The notes: generated from the sequence alone by a model not told the origin. A stretch of 64,000 nt of DNA from Massilia niastensis DSM 21313 (GCF_000382345.1 NZ_KB908076.1:124001-188000); one strand, 5' to 3'. Shown: positions 28,842 to 38,836, counted from the first letter of the stretch. Program-made: numbers and translations.

Positions 28842-31103
28842 ATGCCTGAACCGGTCATGACATTCCGATCAGTCCTGTTCTTCCTGGCTTGCCTGGTGCT
28901 CGGTGCGCAAGGCGCCGCACCGGCGCAGGAAGCCGGGGGACGCGGCGCGCGCGTCGTGTTCGCAGGCGACCAAGCCGATTACTATCCTTATCATTTCCTC
29001 GACAAGGGAGAGCCGAAGGGCTTCGATGTCGAGCTGTTCCAGCGCATGGCAAGAAAGGAAGGCTGGTCCACGGCATTCCGGTTCGAGGACTAGGACAAGG
29101 CCTTGAGCCTCCTCGAGTCCGGGGAAGTCGATGTCGTGCCGATGTTCGTCACCAAAGAGCGGGCGAAGAAATATCTTTTCAGCGAACAGATCCTCTCCCG
29201 CAGCTATCTGGTGTTCGGGCGTACAGGGAGCAGGTATGTCGGTTCGATCAAGGCGCTCTCGCACCAGCGTGTTGCTGTACAGTACGCCAGCATGGCCTGG
29301 GAAGAGCTGCATGCGGATGCCGCATCGCCGATGATCATTCCGGTGAACCGGGAAGCGGCTGCCATTACCGCCGTTGCACAAGGCCAAGCCGACTATGCGA
29401 TCGTGCCGGACTACATCGGCTATCACGCGATCAAGGAGTACGACATCAAGGGCATCGTCGCTGTCAGTCCTCCCGTACTGGAGCGCAGCTACGTGTTCGG
29501 GATCGCGCGTACACGGCCGGAACTGCTCGCCAGGGTCAACGCCGGCTTGCGGGAGCTCCAGACCAGTGGCGGACAGGATGAGCTGTATATCAAATGGCTG
29601 GCGAACCTGACGCCTCCAGCCACGAGTGACCGTTCCGGCCTGATGGCGGGAGCGTGGATGGCGGTTCCCTTGCTGCTGACAACGGTGCTTGGCGTCCTTT
29701 GGTGGCGGCGCGCGCACCGGCGCAGCCAGCTGCAGTTCCAGCGCGCGGAAGGCGAGGCGAGCCTGCGCCGGAAAGCCCAGCACCAGATACACCTGCTCGC
29801 CTTCCGTGATCCCACGACCGGCATTTCAAACCGACATGCCTTTGAACGGGGGCTGGGCGGGCCGCTGAAGCTGGCCGCGCAACGCGGCGGCAGCTGCGCG
29901 GTCATGCGTATCGATGTGGTCAACCTCGGCCTGATCGAAACGGTGGCGGGAAAGGGCTTGAGTGATGAGCTTGTCCGGGTCGTGGCCGAACGGCTGGTGG
30001 GCCGATGGGAGGAAAGGCATGTGGCGCATTTCGGAGGCGGCCAGTTTGCCGTCATGCTGCGTGGCGATCACTGCGACGCCTCGTTCGACGACGACTTGTC
30101 GATGCTGATGAACCTGGTGCAGCGGCCGATCGACGCACAGGAGTTGACGCTGACCCTGGATTGCCGCGCCGGCCTGGCCCGATGCCCGGATCACGGTTCC
30201 GAAGCTTCCGAACTCTTGCGTGCCGCGGAGGTCGCATGCGGAGCAGCCCGTGACGGCCACCTGCGTACCCAGGTCTACCATCGGGGCCTGGAGCCCGATC
30301 CGCGCAACCTGACCCTGCTGGGTGACCTGCGGCAGGCACTGCTGGACAATACGCTCGGCTATGCCATCCAGCCGAAATTATGCCTTTCCACGCGCCGCAT
30401 CGTGGGCGCCGAGATGCTGGTACGGTGGAACCATCCGCGCTACGGCGCCCTGTCACCCGACATGTTCGTTCCCCTGGCCGAGCAAACCGGCGTGATCGGC
30501 ACGATGACCTTGTACCTGGTGCGGCATGCTCTGCAACACTGCAGGCAATGGCAGGAACTCGGACTCGACATGTCCTTGTCCGTCAACGTGTCGGTCAACG
30601 ACCTGGCCAATCCGGAGCTGGTCGACGCGCTGATCGGCGACGCCGAGGCCCTGGGACACATGCTCATCCTGGAAGTCACCGAGACCGGCATCATGCGCGA
30701 CGCGGACGAGGTGCTGCGCTCGATCGGACGCCTGCGCTCCATCGGCATCCGCATCTCGCTTGACGATTTCGGCACCGGTCACGCTTCGCTGACCTATCTC
30801 CAGCGCATGGCCCCGAACGAGTTGAAGATCGATCGCTCCTTCGTGACCAACCTGCTGCACTCCGCCAGCGATCAATCGATCGTCCGCACCAGCATCCAGC
30901 TAGCCCATGATCTGGGCGCAACGGTCACGGCGGAAGGCATCGAGGACGAAGACACCCTGGCATGGCTGGCGGCGGCAGGCTGCGATAGTGCCCAAGGCTT
31001 CGCGATCGCCAGGCCGATGCCTGTTTCCGAATTCATGAGCAGCAGGCTGGTGGGCAGGGCATGGAACGGACCGGCCGAGCGTCCATTGCGCAGCGCGAGC
31101 TGA
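28842..31103 (+). pseudogene. Periplasmic-sensor GGDEF-EAL protein interrupted by an in-frame amber codon
   Basis: A single frame of 753 residues is broken by TAG at 29091-29093 (codon 84). Before it: signal peptide and start of an SBP_bac_3 solute-binding domain; after it the same frame continues the domain ([13 protein letters not shown]) to about residue 255, a membrane segment near 265-285, a GGDEF domain with degenerate GGGQF, and an EAL domain with EML, NVS, EVTE, DDFGTG, LKID, EGIE and QGF. The Trp codon TGG is expected at the stop in this family (ED-W-DKAL). EAL residues look catalytic, so c-di-GMP breakdown is likely if made. Alternatives: sequencing error, readthrough, or restart near 29103. 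Confidence 0.75.
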
Positions 31104-31109
31104 GCGTCC

Positions 31110-32858
31110 TCAGCTCGCCAGCGAGCGCAGGAAGTCGAGCAGCACCTGCCCCGCGATCTCGGCATCGTCGGCGGTCATGGTCTCGAGCGGGTTGTGGCTG
31201 ATGCCGCCGTTGCCGCAGCGCGTGAACAGCATCGCCACCCCGGTGAGCTGCGCCATGCGCATCGCGTCGTGGCCGGCGCCCGAGGGCAGGTCATGGCGCG
31301 GCAGGCCGGCGCGTTCGACCGCTACGCCCAGCTGCTCCATCAGGTGCGGCGAGCAGGGCACGGCTTCGGCTTCCACCAGCTTCCACAGCTTTTCCTCGAT
31401 CCCGCGCCGCGCGCAGATGGCGCTGATGCCGGCCAGGATGTCGTCCACCGCCGCCAGCCGTTCGGCATCCGCGGCCGCCCGGATGTCGAGCGACAGCCGG
31501 CAGGCTCCCGGCACCACGTTGACCGAACCGCCGGGCACCTCGAGCTGCCCGACCGTGCCCACCAGCGCGCCGCGCCCGGTGCAGCGCCCCTCCACCAGCA
31601 GCACGATCTCGGCGGCGGCGGCGGCGGCATCCCTGCGCATGTCCATCGGCGTGGTCCCGGCGTGGCTGGCCACCCCGTCCAGTTCGACCAGGTAGCGCGA
31701 GCTGCCCGCGATGGCGGTCACCACGCCCAGCGGCAGGCCGCGCTCCAGCAGCACCGGTCCCTGTTCGATGTGCACCTCGACGAAGCCCAGCAGCGAGGCG
31801 GGGTCGCGCGCGATCGCGGGGATGGCGGCCGGATCGTGCCCGGCCGCGGCCAGCGCTTCGCGCATGCTGACGCCTTCCGCGTCCTGCTGTTCGAGCAGGG
31901 CCGGATCGAAGCTGCCGCTCACCGCGCTGCTGCCGAGGAAGGTGCTGCGAAAGCGCACGCCTTCCTCTTCGGCGAAGCCGATGACTTCCAGGTCGAAGGG
32001 CAGGCGCTCGCCGCGCGCGTGCAGGTGGCGCACCAGGGCGACCGGCAGCAGGATGCCGAGCCGGCCGTCGTACTTGCCGCCATTGCGCACGGTGTCGTAG
32101 TGCGAACCGGTGAGCAGGGTTTTCGCGCCCGGCCGCGCTGCCGCGTAGCGCCCGACCACGTTGCCGACCGCGTCGATATGCACCTCCATGCCGGCCTCCC
32201 GCATCCAGTCGGCGATGGCCGCCGCGGTGCGCTGGTGCGCCGGCGTCAGGTAGGCGCAGGTGAGATTGGCTTCGCTGTCGCTGATGGCGCCGAGGGTCTC
32301 GGCCCATTCCATCACCGCAGGGCCGAAGTCGTGCCGCACGCCCAGCAGCTGGTTGAGGCGGATCTCGGCGATGCGGTGCACCTGGCGCAGGCACTCGGCC
32401 ATCTCGGCGGCGCGCCCGTTCTTCAGGCGCCGGGCGAAGGTCTCGATCACGGCGCGGCGCGTCAGGCCGCGCCCGGTCGGCCCCTTGACCGCGAGGATGA
32501 AGGGAAAGCCGAACTTCTCGCTGTACTGGCGGTTGAGGTCGTGCAGCGCCGTGTATTCCTCGGGCGTGCAGCGGTTCAGGCCCGAGCTGGCCTGCTCGTC
32601 CACCGATTCGGGCGTCATCTCGCCCGCGATCGCGGCCTTGCCGGCCAGTTCGGGGTGGGCGCGCAGCAGGACCAGTTGCTGGTCCTCGCCGGCCGCGCCG
32701 ACCGCCGCCTGCAGCGCCAGCTTGAGCGCCGCCAGGCTGGCGAAGGGCCGCTGCTGCGCCGCACGCTCGGCGACCCAGGGCGAGTTTTCGTAGATGCCGC
32801 CCAGGGCGGCGGCAAAGGCCTGCGGGTCGCAGGCGTTCAGGCTGGTGAGAGTGGTCAT
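31110..32858 (-). CDS. UraD-AllC fusion: OHCU decarboxylase / allantoate amidohydrolase
   Basis: 582 aa with two enzymes. Residues 1-165 are 2-oxo-4-hydroxy-4-carboxy-5-ureidoimidazoline decarboxylase, with LLRAHPELAGKAA containing the key His and FGFPFILAVKG. Residues 170-582 are an M20 family allantoate/ureidoglycolate amidohydrolase: TGSHYDTVRNGGKYDGRLG, GFAEEEGVRF, HIEQGPVLLERG, SHAGTTPMDMRRDA, and a metal-binding SGAGHDAM. The fusion joins steps on both sides of allantoin hydrolysis in urate breakdown; no allantoinase gene is in the window. ATG at 32858 preferred over the longer frame. Half-sites GTATATCG lie upstream. Confidence 0.9.
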   Translation of the reverse strand: MTTLTSLNACDPQAFAAALGGIYENSPWVAERAAQQRPFASLAALKLALQAAVGAAGEDQQLVLLRAHPELAGKAAIAGEMTPESVDEQASSGLNRCTPEEYTALHDLNRQYSEKFGFPFILAVKGPTGRGLTRRAVIETFARRLKNGRAAEMAECLRQVHRIAEIRLNQLLGVRHDFGPAVMEWAETLGAISDSEANLTCAYLTPAHQRTAAAIADWMREAGMEVHIDAVGNVVGRYAAARPGAKTLLTGSHYDTVRNGGKYDGRLGILLPVALVRHLHARGERLPFDLEVIGFAEEEGVRFRSTFLGSSAVSGSFDPALLEQQDAEGVSMREALAAAGHDPAAIPAIARDPASLLGFVEVHIEQGPVLLERGLPLGVVTAIAGSSRYLVELDGVASHAGTTPMDMRRDAAAAAAEIVLLVEGRCTGRGALVGTVGQLEVPGGSVNVVPGACRLSLDIRAAADAERLAAVDDILAGISAICARRGIEEKLWKLVEAEAVPCSPHLMEQLGVAVERAGLPRHDLPSGAGHDAMRMAQLTGVAMLFTRCGNGGISHNPLETMTADDAEIAGQVLLDFLRSLAS

Positions 32859-32909
32859 GGGCTGTCCATCGTTCAAGCAGTGGATGATAAATCCTGCAAG
32901 CCTCGCGTC

Positions 32910-32951
32910 GTATATCGCCCGCCGCATGCGCTCCCTCGGCGCGCCGATATA
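32910..32951. promoter_or_regulatory. Candidate regulator half-sites upstream of the UraD-AllC gene
   Basis: GTATATCG at 32910-32917 and the inverted CGATATA at 32945-32951 lie 52 to 93 bases upstream of the UraD-AllC start and just past the LysR gene end. The same half-site occurs in the lysR-puuD gap (33907-33935). Shared site and neighbouring LysR gene suggest common control; not proved. Confidence 0.4.
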
Positions 32952-32961
32952 AGGCCCGGGC

Positions 32962-33900
32962 CTAGGCCTGGACCAGGGCGCGCGCGGCGGCGCTGATCTG
33001 GTCGCGCAGCCATTTGTGCTCGGTCGACTGGTGCACGCGCTGGTGCCACAGCTGGTAGAAGCGCATCGGCGGGAACTTGACCGGCACCGTGAAGCTCTTC
33101 AGCGGCAGCGTCTTTTCATAGAAGCGGATGAACTGGCGCCCGGTCGTCAGCAGCAGGTCGCTCTGGGTCAGCATATAGGGAATCAGGCCGAAGTAGGGCG
33201 ACTCGACGGCGACCTTGCGCTGCATGCCCTGGCGCTCGAGGTAGGCGTCGATCACGCCATGGTAGCCCGGCAGCATCTGCGATGGCGCCACGTGGGGCAG
33301 GCTCAGGTAGTCCTCGACCGTCATCGCATCGCTCGCGGTGCGCCGCGCGTAGGGACTGTCGGCGCGCATGGTGCAGATGATCGGGTCCTCGAACAGCTTC
33401 GAGATGTGCAGGTGGGCCGGCGGCTCGTCCCAGTTGGCGATCACCAGGTCCATCTCGCCGTCGGACAGCATGCGCAAATAGTCCAGGCCCGGCCCCAGGC
33501 TGTGGATCACGACCTTGCTGTTGGGCGAACCGCGGCGCAGCACCGCCACCACGTTCGGCAGGAACTGGGTGTCGAGGTAGTCGGGGGCGGCGATGTGGAA
33601 GGTGCGCGCCGCCTCCTCGGGCACGAAGGGCGATTTTTTCACGAACAGGCTCTCGGCCTCGTCGAGGATGCGCTTGGCCGGCTTGAGCAGGCTTTCGCCG
33701 TGCTGGGTCGGCACCATGCCGCGCGCGCCGCGCACCAGCAGCGGGTCGCCGGTCAGCTCGCGCAGCTTGCGCAAGGAGGCCGAGATCGAGGGCTGCGGCT
33801 GGTTCAGCTTGAGCGCGACGCGCGAGACGTTCTTCTCGACCAGCAGCAGGTACAGGATGCGGATCAGGTGCAGGTCGAGGTGCTGGGGCAGGCTGGACAT
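32962..33900 (-). CDS. LysR-family regulator of purine catabolism (inferred)
   Basis: 312 aa. N-terminal winged helix-turn-helix (NVSRVALKLNQPQPSISASL) followed by the effector domain (FHIAAPDYLDTQFLPNVV). NodD/PecT-like subgroup start MSSLPQHLDLHLIRILYLLL. It is divergent from puuD and lies between puuD and the UraD-AllC gene, so both are likely targets. The inducer (urate or a downstream intermediate) is inferred only from position. Confidence 0.88.
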   Translation of the reverse strand: MSSLPQHLDLHLIRILYLLLVEKNVSRVALKLNQPQPSISASLRKLRELTGDPLLVRGARGMVPTQHGESLLKPAKRILDEAESLFVKKSPFVPEEAARTFHIAAPDYLDTQFLPNVVAVLRRGSPNSKVVIHSLGPGLDYLRMLSDGEMDLVIANWDEPPAHLHISKLFEDPIICTMRADSPYARRTASDAMTVEDYLSLPHVAPSQMLPGYHGVIDAYLERQGMQRKVAVESPYFGLIPYMLTQSDLLLTTGRQFIRFYEKTLPLKSFTVPVKFPPMRFYQLWHQRVHQSTEHKWLRDQISAAARALVQA

Positions 33901-33906
33901 CGCTGT

Positions 33907-33935
33907 GTATATCGAAGCAGATATGTCGAATATAC
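33907..33935. promoter_or_regulatory. Candidate LysR operator in lysR-puuD gap
   Basis: Inverted repeat GTATATCGA (33907-33915) and TCGAATATAC (33926-33935), separated by ten bases, lies just upstream of the LysR start at 33900 and 69 bases before puuD. Its half-site matches the one at 32910-32917. The dyad with T-N-A character fits LysR binding. Confidence 0.5.
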
Positions 33936-34003
33936 GCTAGTTTTCATGTTGTAGAAATTGAAATCGGTTTATCTTCGAGGAATCCCGCAACCAGGAACCC
34001 CCC

Positions 34004-35239
34004 ATGGACGTATTCGGATACCTGGCCCCGTACGGCCTCGAATGGCTCAACCTGCTCGTACGCTGGCTGCACATCATCACCGGCATCGCCTGGATCGGCG
34101 CGTCCTTCTATTTCGTCTGGCTCGACAACAGCATCCGTCCGCCGGCGCCCGGCTCGGAGCTGGCGAAGAAGGGCGTGGCCGGCGAGCTGTGGGCGGTGCA
34201 TGGCGGCGGCTTCTACAACCCGCAGAAATACCTGGTGGCGCCGGCCGAACTGCCCAAGGAGCTGCACTGGTTCAAGTGGGAAGCCTATTCCACCTGGCTG
34301 TCGGGCTTCGCGCTGCTGGTCATCGTGTACTACCTGAACGCGCAGGCCATGATGGTCGACCGCGGCGTGGCCGACCTGTCGAGCTGGCAGGCGGTCGGCA
34401 TCGGCCTGGCCAGCCTGGTGGTGGGCTGGGTCGTGTACGACCTGCTGTGCCGCTCGCCGCTGGGCAGGCACGACCTGGCCTTCGGCGCCGTCGTCTACGG
34501 CTTCCTGGTCGCCAGCGCCTGGGTGCTGAGCCATCTGCTGAGCGGCCGCGCGGCCTACCTGCACGTGGGCGCGATGATCGGCACCATGATGGTCGCCAAC
34601 GTGGCCATGCTGATCATCCCGGGCCAGCGCAAGATGGTCAATGCCATGCTGGCGGGGCGGAAGCCCGATCCGGCGCACGGCATCCGGGCCAAGCAGCGCA
34701 GCGTCCACAATAACTACTTCACGCTGCCGGTGCTGTTCATCATGATCAGCAACCACTATGCGATGACCTACAGCCATGCGTATTCCTGGGCGGTGCTGGG
34801 CGCGATCATGCTGGCGGGCGTGTTGATCCGCCACTTCTTCAACCTGCGCCACAAGGGCCGCATCGAATGGCAGTATCCGGCGGCGGGCGTGGCCCTGCTG
34901 GCGGCGGTGGCGGTGGCGATCGCGCCCGCGCCGCCGGCGGGCGGCGCGGCGGCCGCCGGATCGAGTCCCGCCGCGCAGTTCGCCAGCGTGCGCACCATCG
35001 TCGACCAGCGCTGCGTCGGCTGCCATGCCGAGCGGCCGACCCAGCCCGGCTTCGCCACCGCGCCGGCCGGGGTGATGCTGCACACGCCGGAACTGCTCAC
35101 GCAGAACGCCGCCCGCATCTACCAGCAGACGGTGCAGACCAGGGCGATGCCGCTGGCGAACCTCACCCACATGACCGACGCCGAACGGGCCCAGATCGGG
35201 GCCTGGTTCGAGGCCGGCGCCAGGACAGGAAACAACTAG
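34004..35239 (+). CDS. puuD: Urate hydroxylase PuuD with C-terminal cytochrome c domain
   Basis: 411 aa. About eight membrane segments in the first 310 residues, opening with WLNLLVRWLHIITGIAWIGASFYF as typical for PuuD, with conserved His residues likely in cofactor binding. Residues 325-400 form a cytochrome c domain with CVGCH near residue 337. PuuD oxidises urate to 5-hydroxyisourate at the inner membrane and passes electrons to the respiratory chain. The stop TAG directly abuts the ATG of the next gene. Confidence 0.93.
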   Translation: MDVFGYLAPYGLEWLNLLVRWLHIITGIAWIGASFYFVWLDNSIRPPAPGSELAKKGVAGELWAVHGGGFYNPQKYLVAPAELPKELHWFKWEAYSTWLSGFALLVIVYYLNAQAMMVDRGVADLSSWQAVGIGLASLVVGWVVYDLLCRSPLGRHDLAFGAVVYGFLVASAWVLSHLLSGRAAYLHVGAMIGTMMVANVAMLIIPGQRKMVNAMLAGRKPDPAHGIRAKQRSVHNNYFTLPVLFIMISNHYAMTYSHAYSWAVLGAIMLAGVLIRHFFNLRHKGRIEWQYPAAGVALLAAVAVAIAPAPPAGGAAAAGSSPAAQFASVRTIVDQRCVGCHAERPTQPGFATAPAGVMLHTPELLTQNAARIYQQTVQTRAMPLANLTHMTDAERAQIGAWFEAGARTGNN

Positions 35240-36487
35240 ATGGATACCACACAGCTGCAGGAACGACTGCTGGCATGGATCGACGCCCACTTCGACGAGG
35301 AAGTCGGCTTCCTCCAGCAGGTGGTGCGGGTCCCCACCGACACCCCGCCGGGCAACAACGCGCCGCATGCGGAGGCGGTGGCCGCCATGCTGGAAAATCT
35401 TGGCTGGCAGGTCGGGAAGCATCCGGTGCCGGCGCAGCTGGTGCGCGACTATGGCATGGAAAGCATCACCAACCTGATCGTGCGGCGCGCCTATGGCGCG
35501 GGCGGCCCGACCCTGGCGCTGAACGCCCACGGCGACGTGGTGCCGCCGGGCGAGGGCTGGACCCGTCCGCCCTACGGCGCAGTGGTGGAGGACGGCTATC
35601 TCTATGGGCGCGCGGCCGCGGTGTCGAAGAGCGACTTCGCGACCTATGTCTTTGCGGTGCGCGCGCTGGAGGCGCTGGGCGCGCCGCTGCGCGGCGCGGT
35701 GGAGCTGCACTTCACCTATGACGAGGAATTCGGCGGCCTGCTGGGGCCGGGCTGGCTGCTGGAGCAGGGGCTCACGCGGCCGGATGCCGTGATCGCGGCG
35801 GGCTTCAGCTACCACATCGTCACCGCCCACAACGCCTGCCTGCAGCTGGAGATCACCGTGCACGGCAAGGCCGGCCACGGCGCGATGCCGGAAACCGCGG
35901 TCGACGCGCTGCAGGCCGCGACCCGCATCCTGAATGCGATCTATGGCCAGCTGCCGGAACTGAAGAAGATCCGGAGCCAGGTGGCGGGCATCGATTCGCC
36001 GACCATGCTGGTCGGGCGCATCGACGGCGGCACCAATACCAATGTGGTGCCGGGCAAGGTGGTCATGAAGATGGACCGGCGCATGATTCCGGAAGAAGAC
36101 CCGGTGGCGGTCGAGGCCCAGGTGCGCGCGCTGGTCGAGGACGCGGTGCGCGGCATGCCCGGGATCCGGCTCGAGATCCGGCGCCTGCTGCTGTCGCAGG
36201 CCCTGCGGCCGCTGCCCGGCTCCGAGCGGCTGGTGGCCAGCCTGCAGCGCCACGGCCGCGCCGTCATGGGCGAGGAGATCGCGGCGCAGGGCACGCCGCT
36301 GTACGCCGACGCGCGCCTGTACGGAGAGCGCGGCATCCCGGCGGTGCTGTATGGCGCCGGCCCGCGCACGGTGCCGGAATCGAACGCCAAGAAGGCCGAC
36401 GAGCGCCTGTCGCTCGAGGACTTGCGCAAGGCGACCAAGGTGGTGGCGCTGACCCTGCTCGACTTCCTCGCGCCCGCCCAGGGATGA
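35240..36487 (+). CDS. M20-family metallohydrolase (ArgE/DapE type)
   Basis: 415 aa. M20 metal site pattern: NAHGDVVPPGEGW (first metal His and Asp), TYDEEFGGLLGP (catalytic Glu pair), and a dimerisation domain with HGKAGHGAMPETAVDAL. Family members hydrolyse amides of small molecules. Starts on the base after the puuD stop, so cotranscribed and translationally coupled. That placement suggests a purine-catabolic amidohydrolase role, but the substrate is not evident. Confidence 0.85.
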   Translation: MDTTQLQERLLAWIDAHFDEEVGFLQQVVRVPTDTPPGNNAPHAEAVAAMLENLGWQVGKHPVPAQLVRDYGMESITNLIVRRAYGAGGPTLALNAHGDVVPPGEGWTRPPYGAVVEDGYLYGRAAAVSKSDFATYVFAVRALEALGAPLRGAVELHFTYDEEFGGLLGPGWLLEQGLTRPDAVIAAGFSYHIVTAHNACLQLEITVHGKAGHGAMPETAVDALQAATRILNAIYGQLPELKKIRSQVAGIDSPTMLVGRIDGGTNTNVVPGKVVMKMDRRMIPEEDPVAVEAQVRALVEDAVRGMPGIRLEIRRLLLSQALRPLPGSERLVASLQRHGRAVMGEEIAAQGTPLYADARLYGERGIPAVLYGAGPRTVPESNAKKADERLSLEDLRKATKVVALTLLDFLAPAQG

Positions 36488-36493
36488 GCGTCG

Positions 36494-38836
36494 TCAGCGC
36501 GGCACGATCGCGAACTGCGGCCCGGTGCCGTAGTTCGGCTTGACGCTGCGCGCCATGAACTGCTGCCAGGCCTTGCGGCCTTCCTCGCCCAGGGCGTCGG
36601 CGGCATAGGCCAGCGCCGGCTGCATGTTCGACGGGAAACCGGCCACCGACGAGGAATAGCCGGACATCTCGCCGGGGCGCAGCTTGAGGGCGGCCGCCAT
36701 CTCGGCGCTCGCGCAGGGTAGCGGCCGCACTTCGGGCTCGTGGCTGGCCTGGAACACCTGGGCGATCGTGTCGTAGAACGGGGCGGTGGGACTGTCCCGC
36801 ACCACCAGCGCATACATCGCGCCCGTGACCCAGCAGCTGCCCTCGCCGATCATGCGCGCGACCGGGAATTTCGCCTTCCACTTCAGCAGCGGCCTGGCCT
36901 TGTCGAATCCCAGTTCCGCCGCACGCCCCACCGCGGAAGTGAAGAAGTCGTCCATCCAGGGCGCCGCGGCGGTCTTCTTCCTGTAGCCGATCGCATAGCC
37001 GTTGGCGATGATGCCGAGCTTGTTGGCTGCCGGATTGCGGGGATACTCGGCGTTGTACCACTCGAGATTGCTGTCCAGGATTTCCAGGAAGTGGGACTTG
37101 AGCGGATGGCCGTCGGGCGTGATGTAGGCCGCCTCGGCCAGGGTGCGCAGTCCCCAGGCCTGGCCGCGCACCTGTTCCGGCTTGAGCAGGCCCTTGCGGC
37201 GCTCGCGGTAGCCGGGGTTCGAGGCGAAGACGTCGTACATGGCCCAGAACTGCAGCTCTTCCAGGTAGTAGTGGTCGCCGGTGACGAGGTAGGGCAGGTA
37301 GGCGAAGTTCGGCTGGTGCGAGATATCGTGCTTGTTGGGCGTGCGGCAGGCCTCCTTGCTGGCGCACGGGGGGAACATCTCGGACTTTCCGGTCTCCCGG
37401 TTGCGCGCATCGGACGCGCTCCCGACGGTGGTCATGTTGGGGTAGTCGAGCAGGCTGACCGGCAGGCCGGTGCGGCGGTCGCGGTAGTGCATCGACCAGC
37501 TGCCGGCCAGGTCGGCGGTGCCCAGGGTGAGCATCTTGGCGCGCGGATCCATGCCCAGCAGGTACATCGCGGCCCAGCCGGGCTGGAGGCCGATGTCGGG
37601 CCGCCCGCCGGTGGTGCCCATGGCCCGCATCGCCAGGCCGACGCCCATCGGCTCCGAACTGGGTCCCCGCCATTGCTCGACCAGTTTCGCCAGCGCGCGT
37701 TCGTCCACCTGGACCGAGCGGTCGTAGTTCGGCAGCGCGAAGGAATCGATCAGCTGCCGGGTGTCGTGGCGCAGGTGCACGGCCGGCGCCGCGCCGCCCC
37801 ACCAGGCCAGGGTGCGCCAGCGGGCGTGGTGGTAATGCTCCAGGGCCGCTTTCGAGACCACCTTCTCGCCGCCGACCGTGATTTCGGCGTCGTAGGTGAA
37901 ATTCTGCGGATCCGGCTCGAACGCCCAGTTGTTCTCGACCGTGACGTCGACCCGCGCCTTGCGCACGCCCGGATACCAGCGCACCGCGAAGCGCGCGGCG
38001 AGATGCGGGTGGGCCTTGCCGTCGGGGCCGGCCAGCGGCGCGGCGACATGCCATTCGCGCGCCACCGGGCCGTCCAGCCAGGCCTCGGCTTGTCCGCGCT
38101 TGAGCAGCTGTTCCAGCGAGGCCGTATAGGCCTTGCCCTCGACGGTCGCCCTGACCGTGGCGTCCAGGCCGGCACGCAGCAGGGCCGCCGGCGTCGCCTT
38201 GTCGTCGGCGGCGGCCGCCTTGCTGTCGGGTTTGGCCTTGACCAGGCCGAGCGCGAGCTGCCTGGCCTGTGGCGCGGGCAGCAGGGCCGAGACGACCGCA
38301 TGGCGCAGCGATCCGTCCCGATGGCGCGCCTTGGCGTCGACCTGCAGCGGCACGGCGGCGCCGTCGGCCAGCCTGCCTTCCAGCCGCACGCCGCGCTCCA
38401 CCGCGCCCGGCGCGAACACCTGGCCGAAGGTGACGGGAATCCGCTCCTCTTCGCCGGCCGCGCCGCTGCGCTCCACCCAGACCGTGGCCAGCGCGCCCGC
38501 GATGCGCGCCGGCCCCGCGGGCGGCGCGGCCGGCGGGGTGGCTGCCGGGGTGGCTGCGGATGTGGCGGAATCCGCTTCTGGTGTTGCGGATTTGCGACCC
38601 GGCGGCGCCGTTTCCTGCGCTGGCGGCTGGCGCCCCGCAGCCGGATCCTGCACGGGCGCCGGCGCGCGCTCGGCGCCGTAGCGGGAATCGAGCACCTTTC
38701 CCCAGTCGAGCTGTTCGCCCGAGGGCAGGCCCTTGTATGGCTGCTCCGCCTGGTCCTTCTGGAAGGCGTGGGAGGGAAGCGCGAGCAGTGCGGCGGCGTG
38801 GAGCAGGGCGCTCAAGACAGGACGTGGCATAGGCAT
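36494..38836 (-). CDS. Large secreted protein, unknown function
   Basis: 780 aa. Signal peptide (LSALLHAAALLALPSHAF), a Pro/Ala/Thr-rich linker at about residues 55-110, then a beta-rich domain (TVWVERSGAAGEEERIPVTF) and a long alpha-helical part with aromatic patches (GDHYYLEELQFWAMYDVF, NLEWYNAEYP). This layout recalls polysaccharide-active proteins with a barrel plus an alpha/alpha toroid, but I recognise no family. The ATG at 38836 is used; 38830 is also possible. Four bases apart from the M20 gene end, convergent. Confidence 0.65.
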   Translation of the reverse strand: MPMPRPVLSALLHAAALLALPSHAFQKDQAEQPYKGLPSGEQLDWGKVLDSRYGAERAPAPVQDPAAGRQPPAQETAPPGRKSATPEADSATSAATPAATPPAAPPAGPARIAGALATVWVERSGAAGEEERIPVTFGQVFAPGAVERGVRLEGRLADGAAVPLQVDAKARHRDGSLRHAVVSALLPAPQARQLALGLVKAKPDSKAAAADDKATPAALLRAGLDATVRATVEGKAYTASLEQLLKRGQAEAWLDGPVAREWHVAAPLAGPDGKAHPHLAARFAVRWYPGVRKARVDVTVENNWAFEPDPQNFTYDAEITVGGEKVVSKAALEHYHHARWRTLAWWGGAAPAVHLRHDTRQLIDSFALPNYDRSVQVDERALAKLVEQWRGPSSEPMGVGLAMRAMGTTGGRPDIGLQPGWAAMYLLGMDPRAKMLTLGTADLAGSWSMHYRDRRTGLPVSLLDYPNMTTVGSASDARNRETGKSEMFPPCASKEACRTPNKHDISHQPNFAYLPYLVTGDHYYLEELQFWAMYDVFASNPGYRERRKGLLKPEQVRGQAWGLRTLAEAAYITPDGHPLKSHFLEILDSNLEWYNAEYPRNPAANKLGIIANGYAIGYRKKTAAAPWMDDFFTSAVGRAAELGFDKARPLLKWKAKFPVARMIGEGSCWVTGAMYALVVRDSPTAPFYDTIAQVFQASHEPEVRPLPCASAEMAAALKLRPGEMSGYSSSVAGFPSNMQPALAYAADALGEEGRKAWQQFMARSVKPNYGTGPQFAIVPR

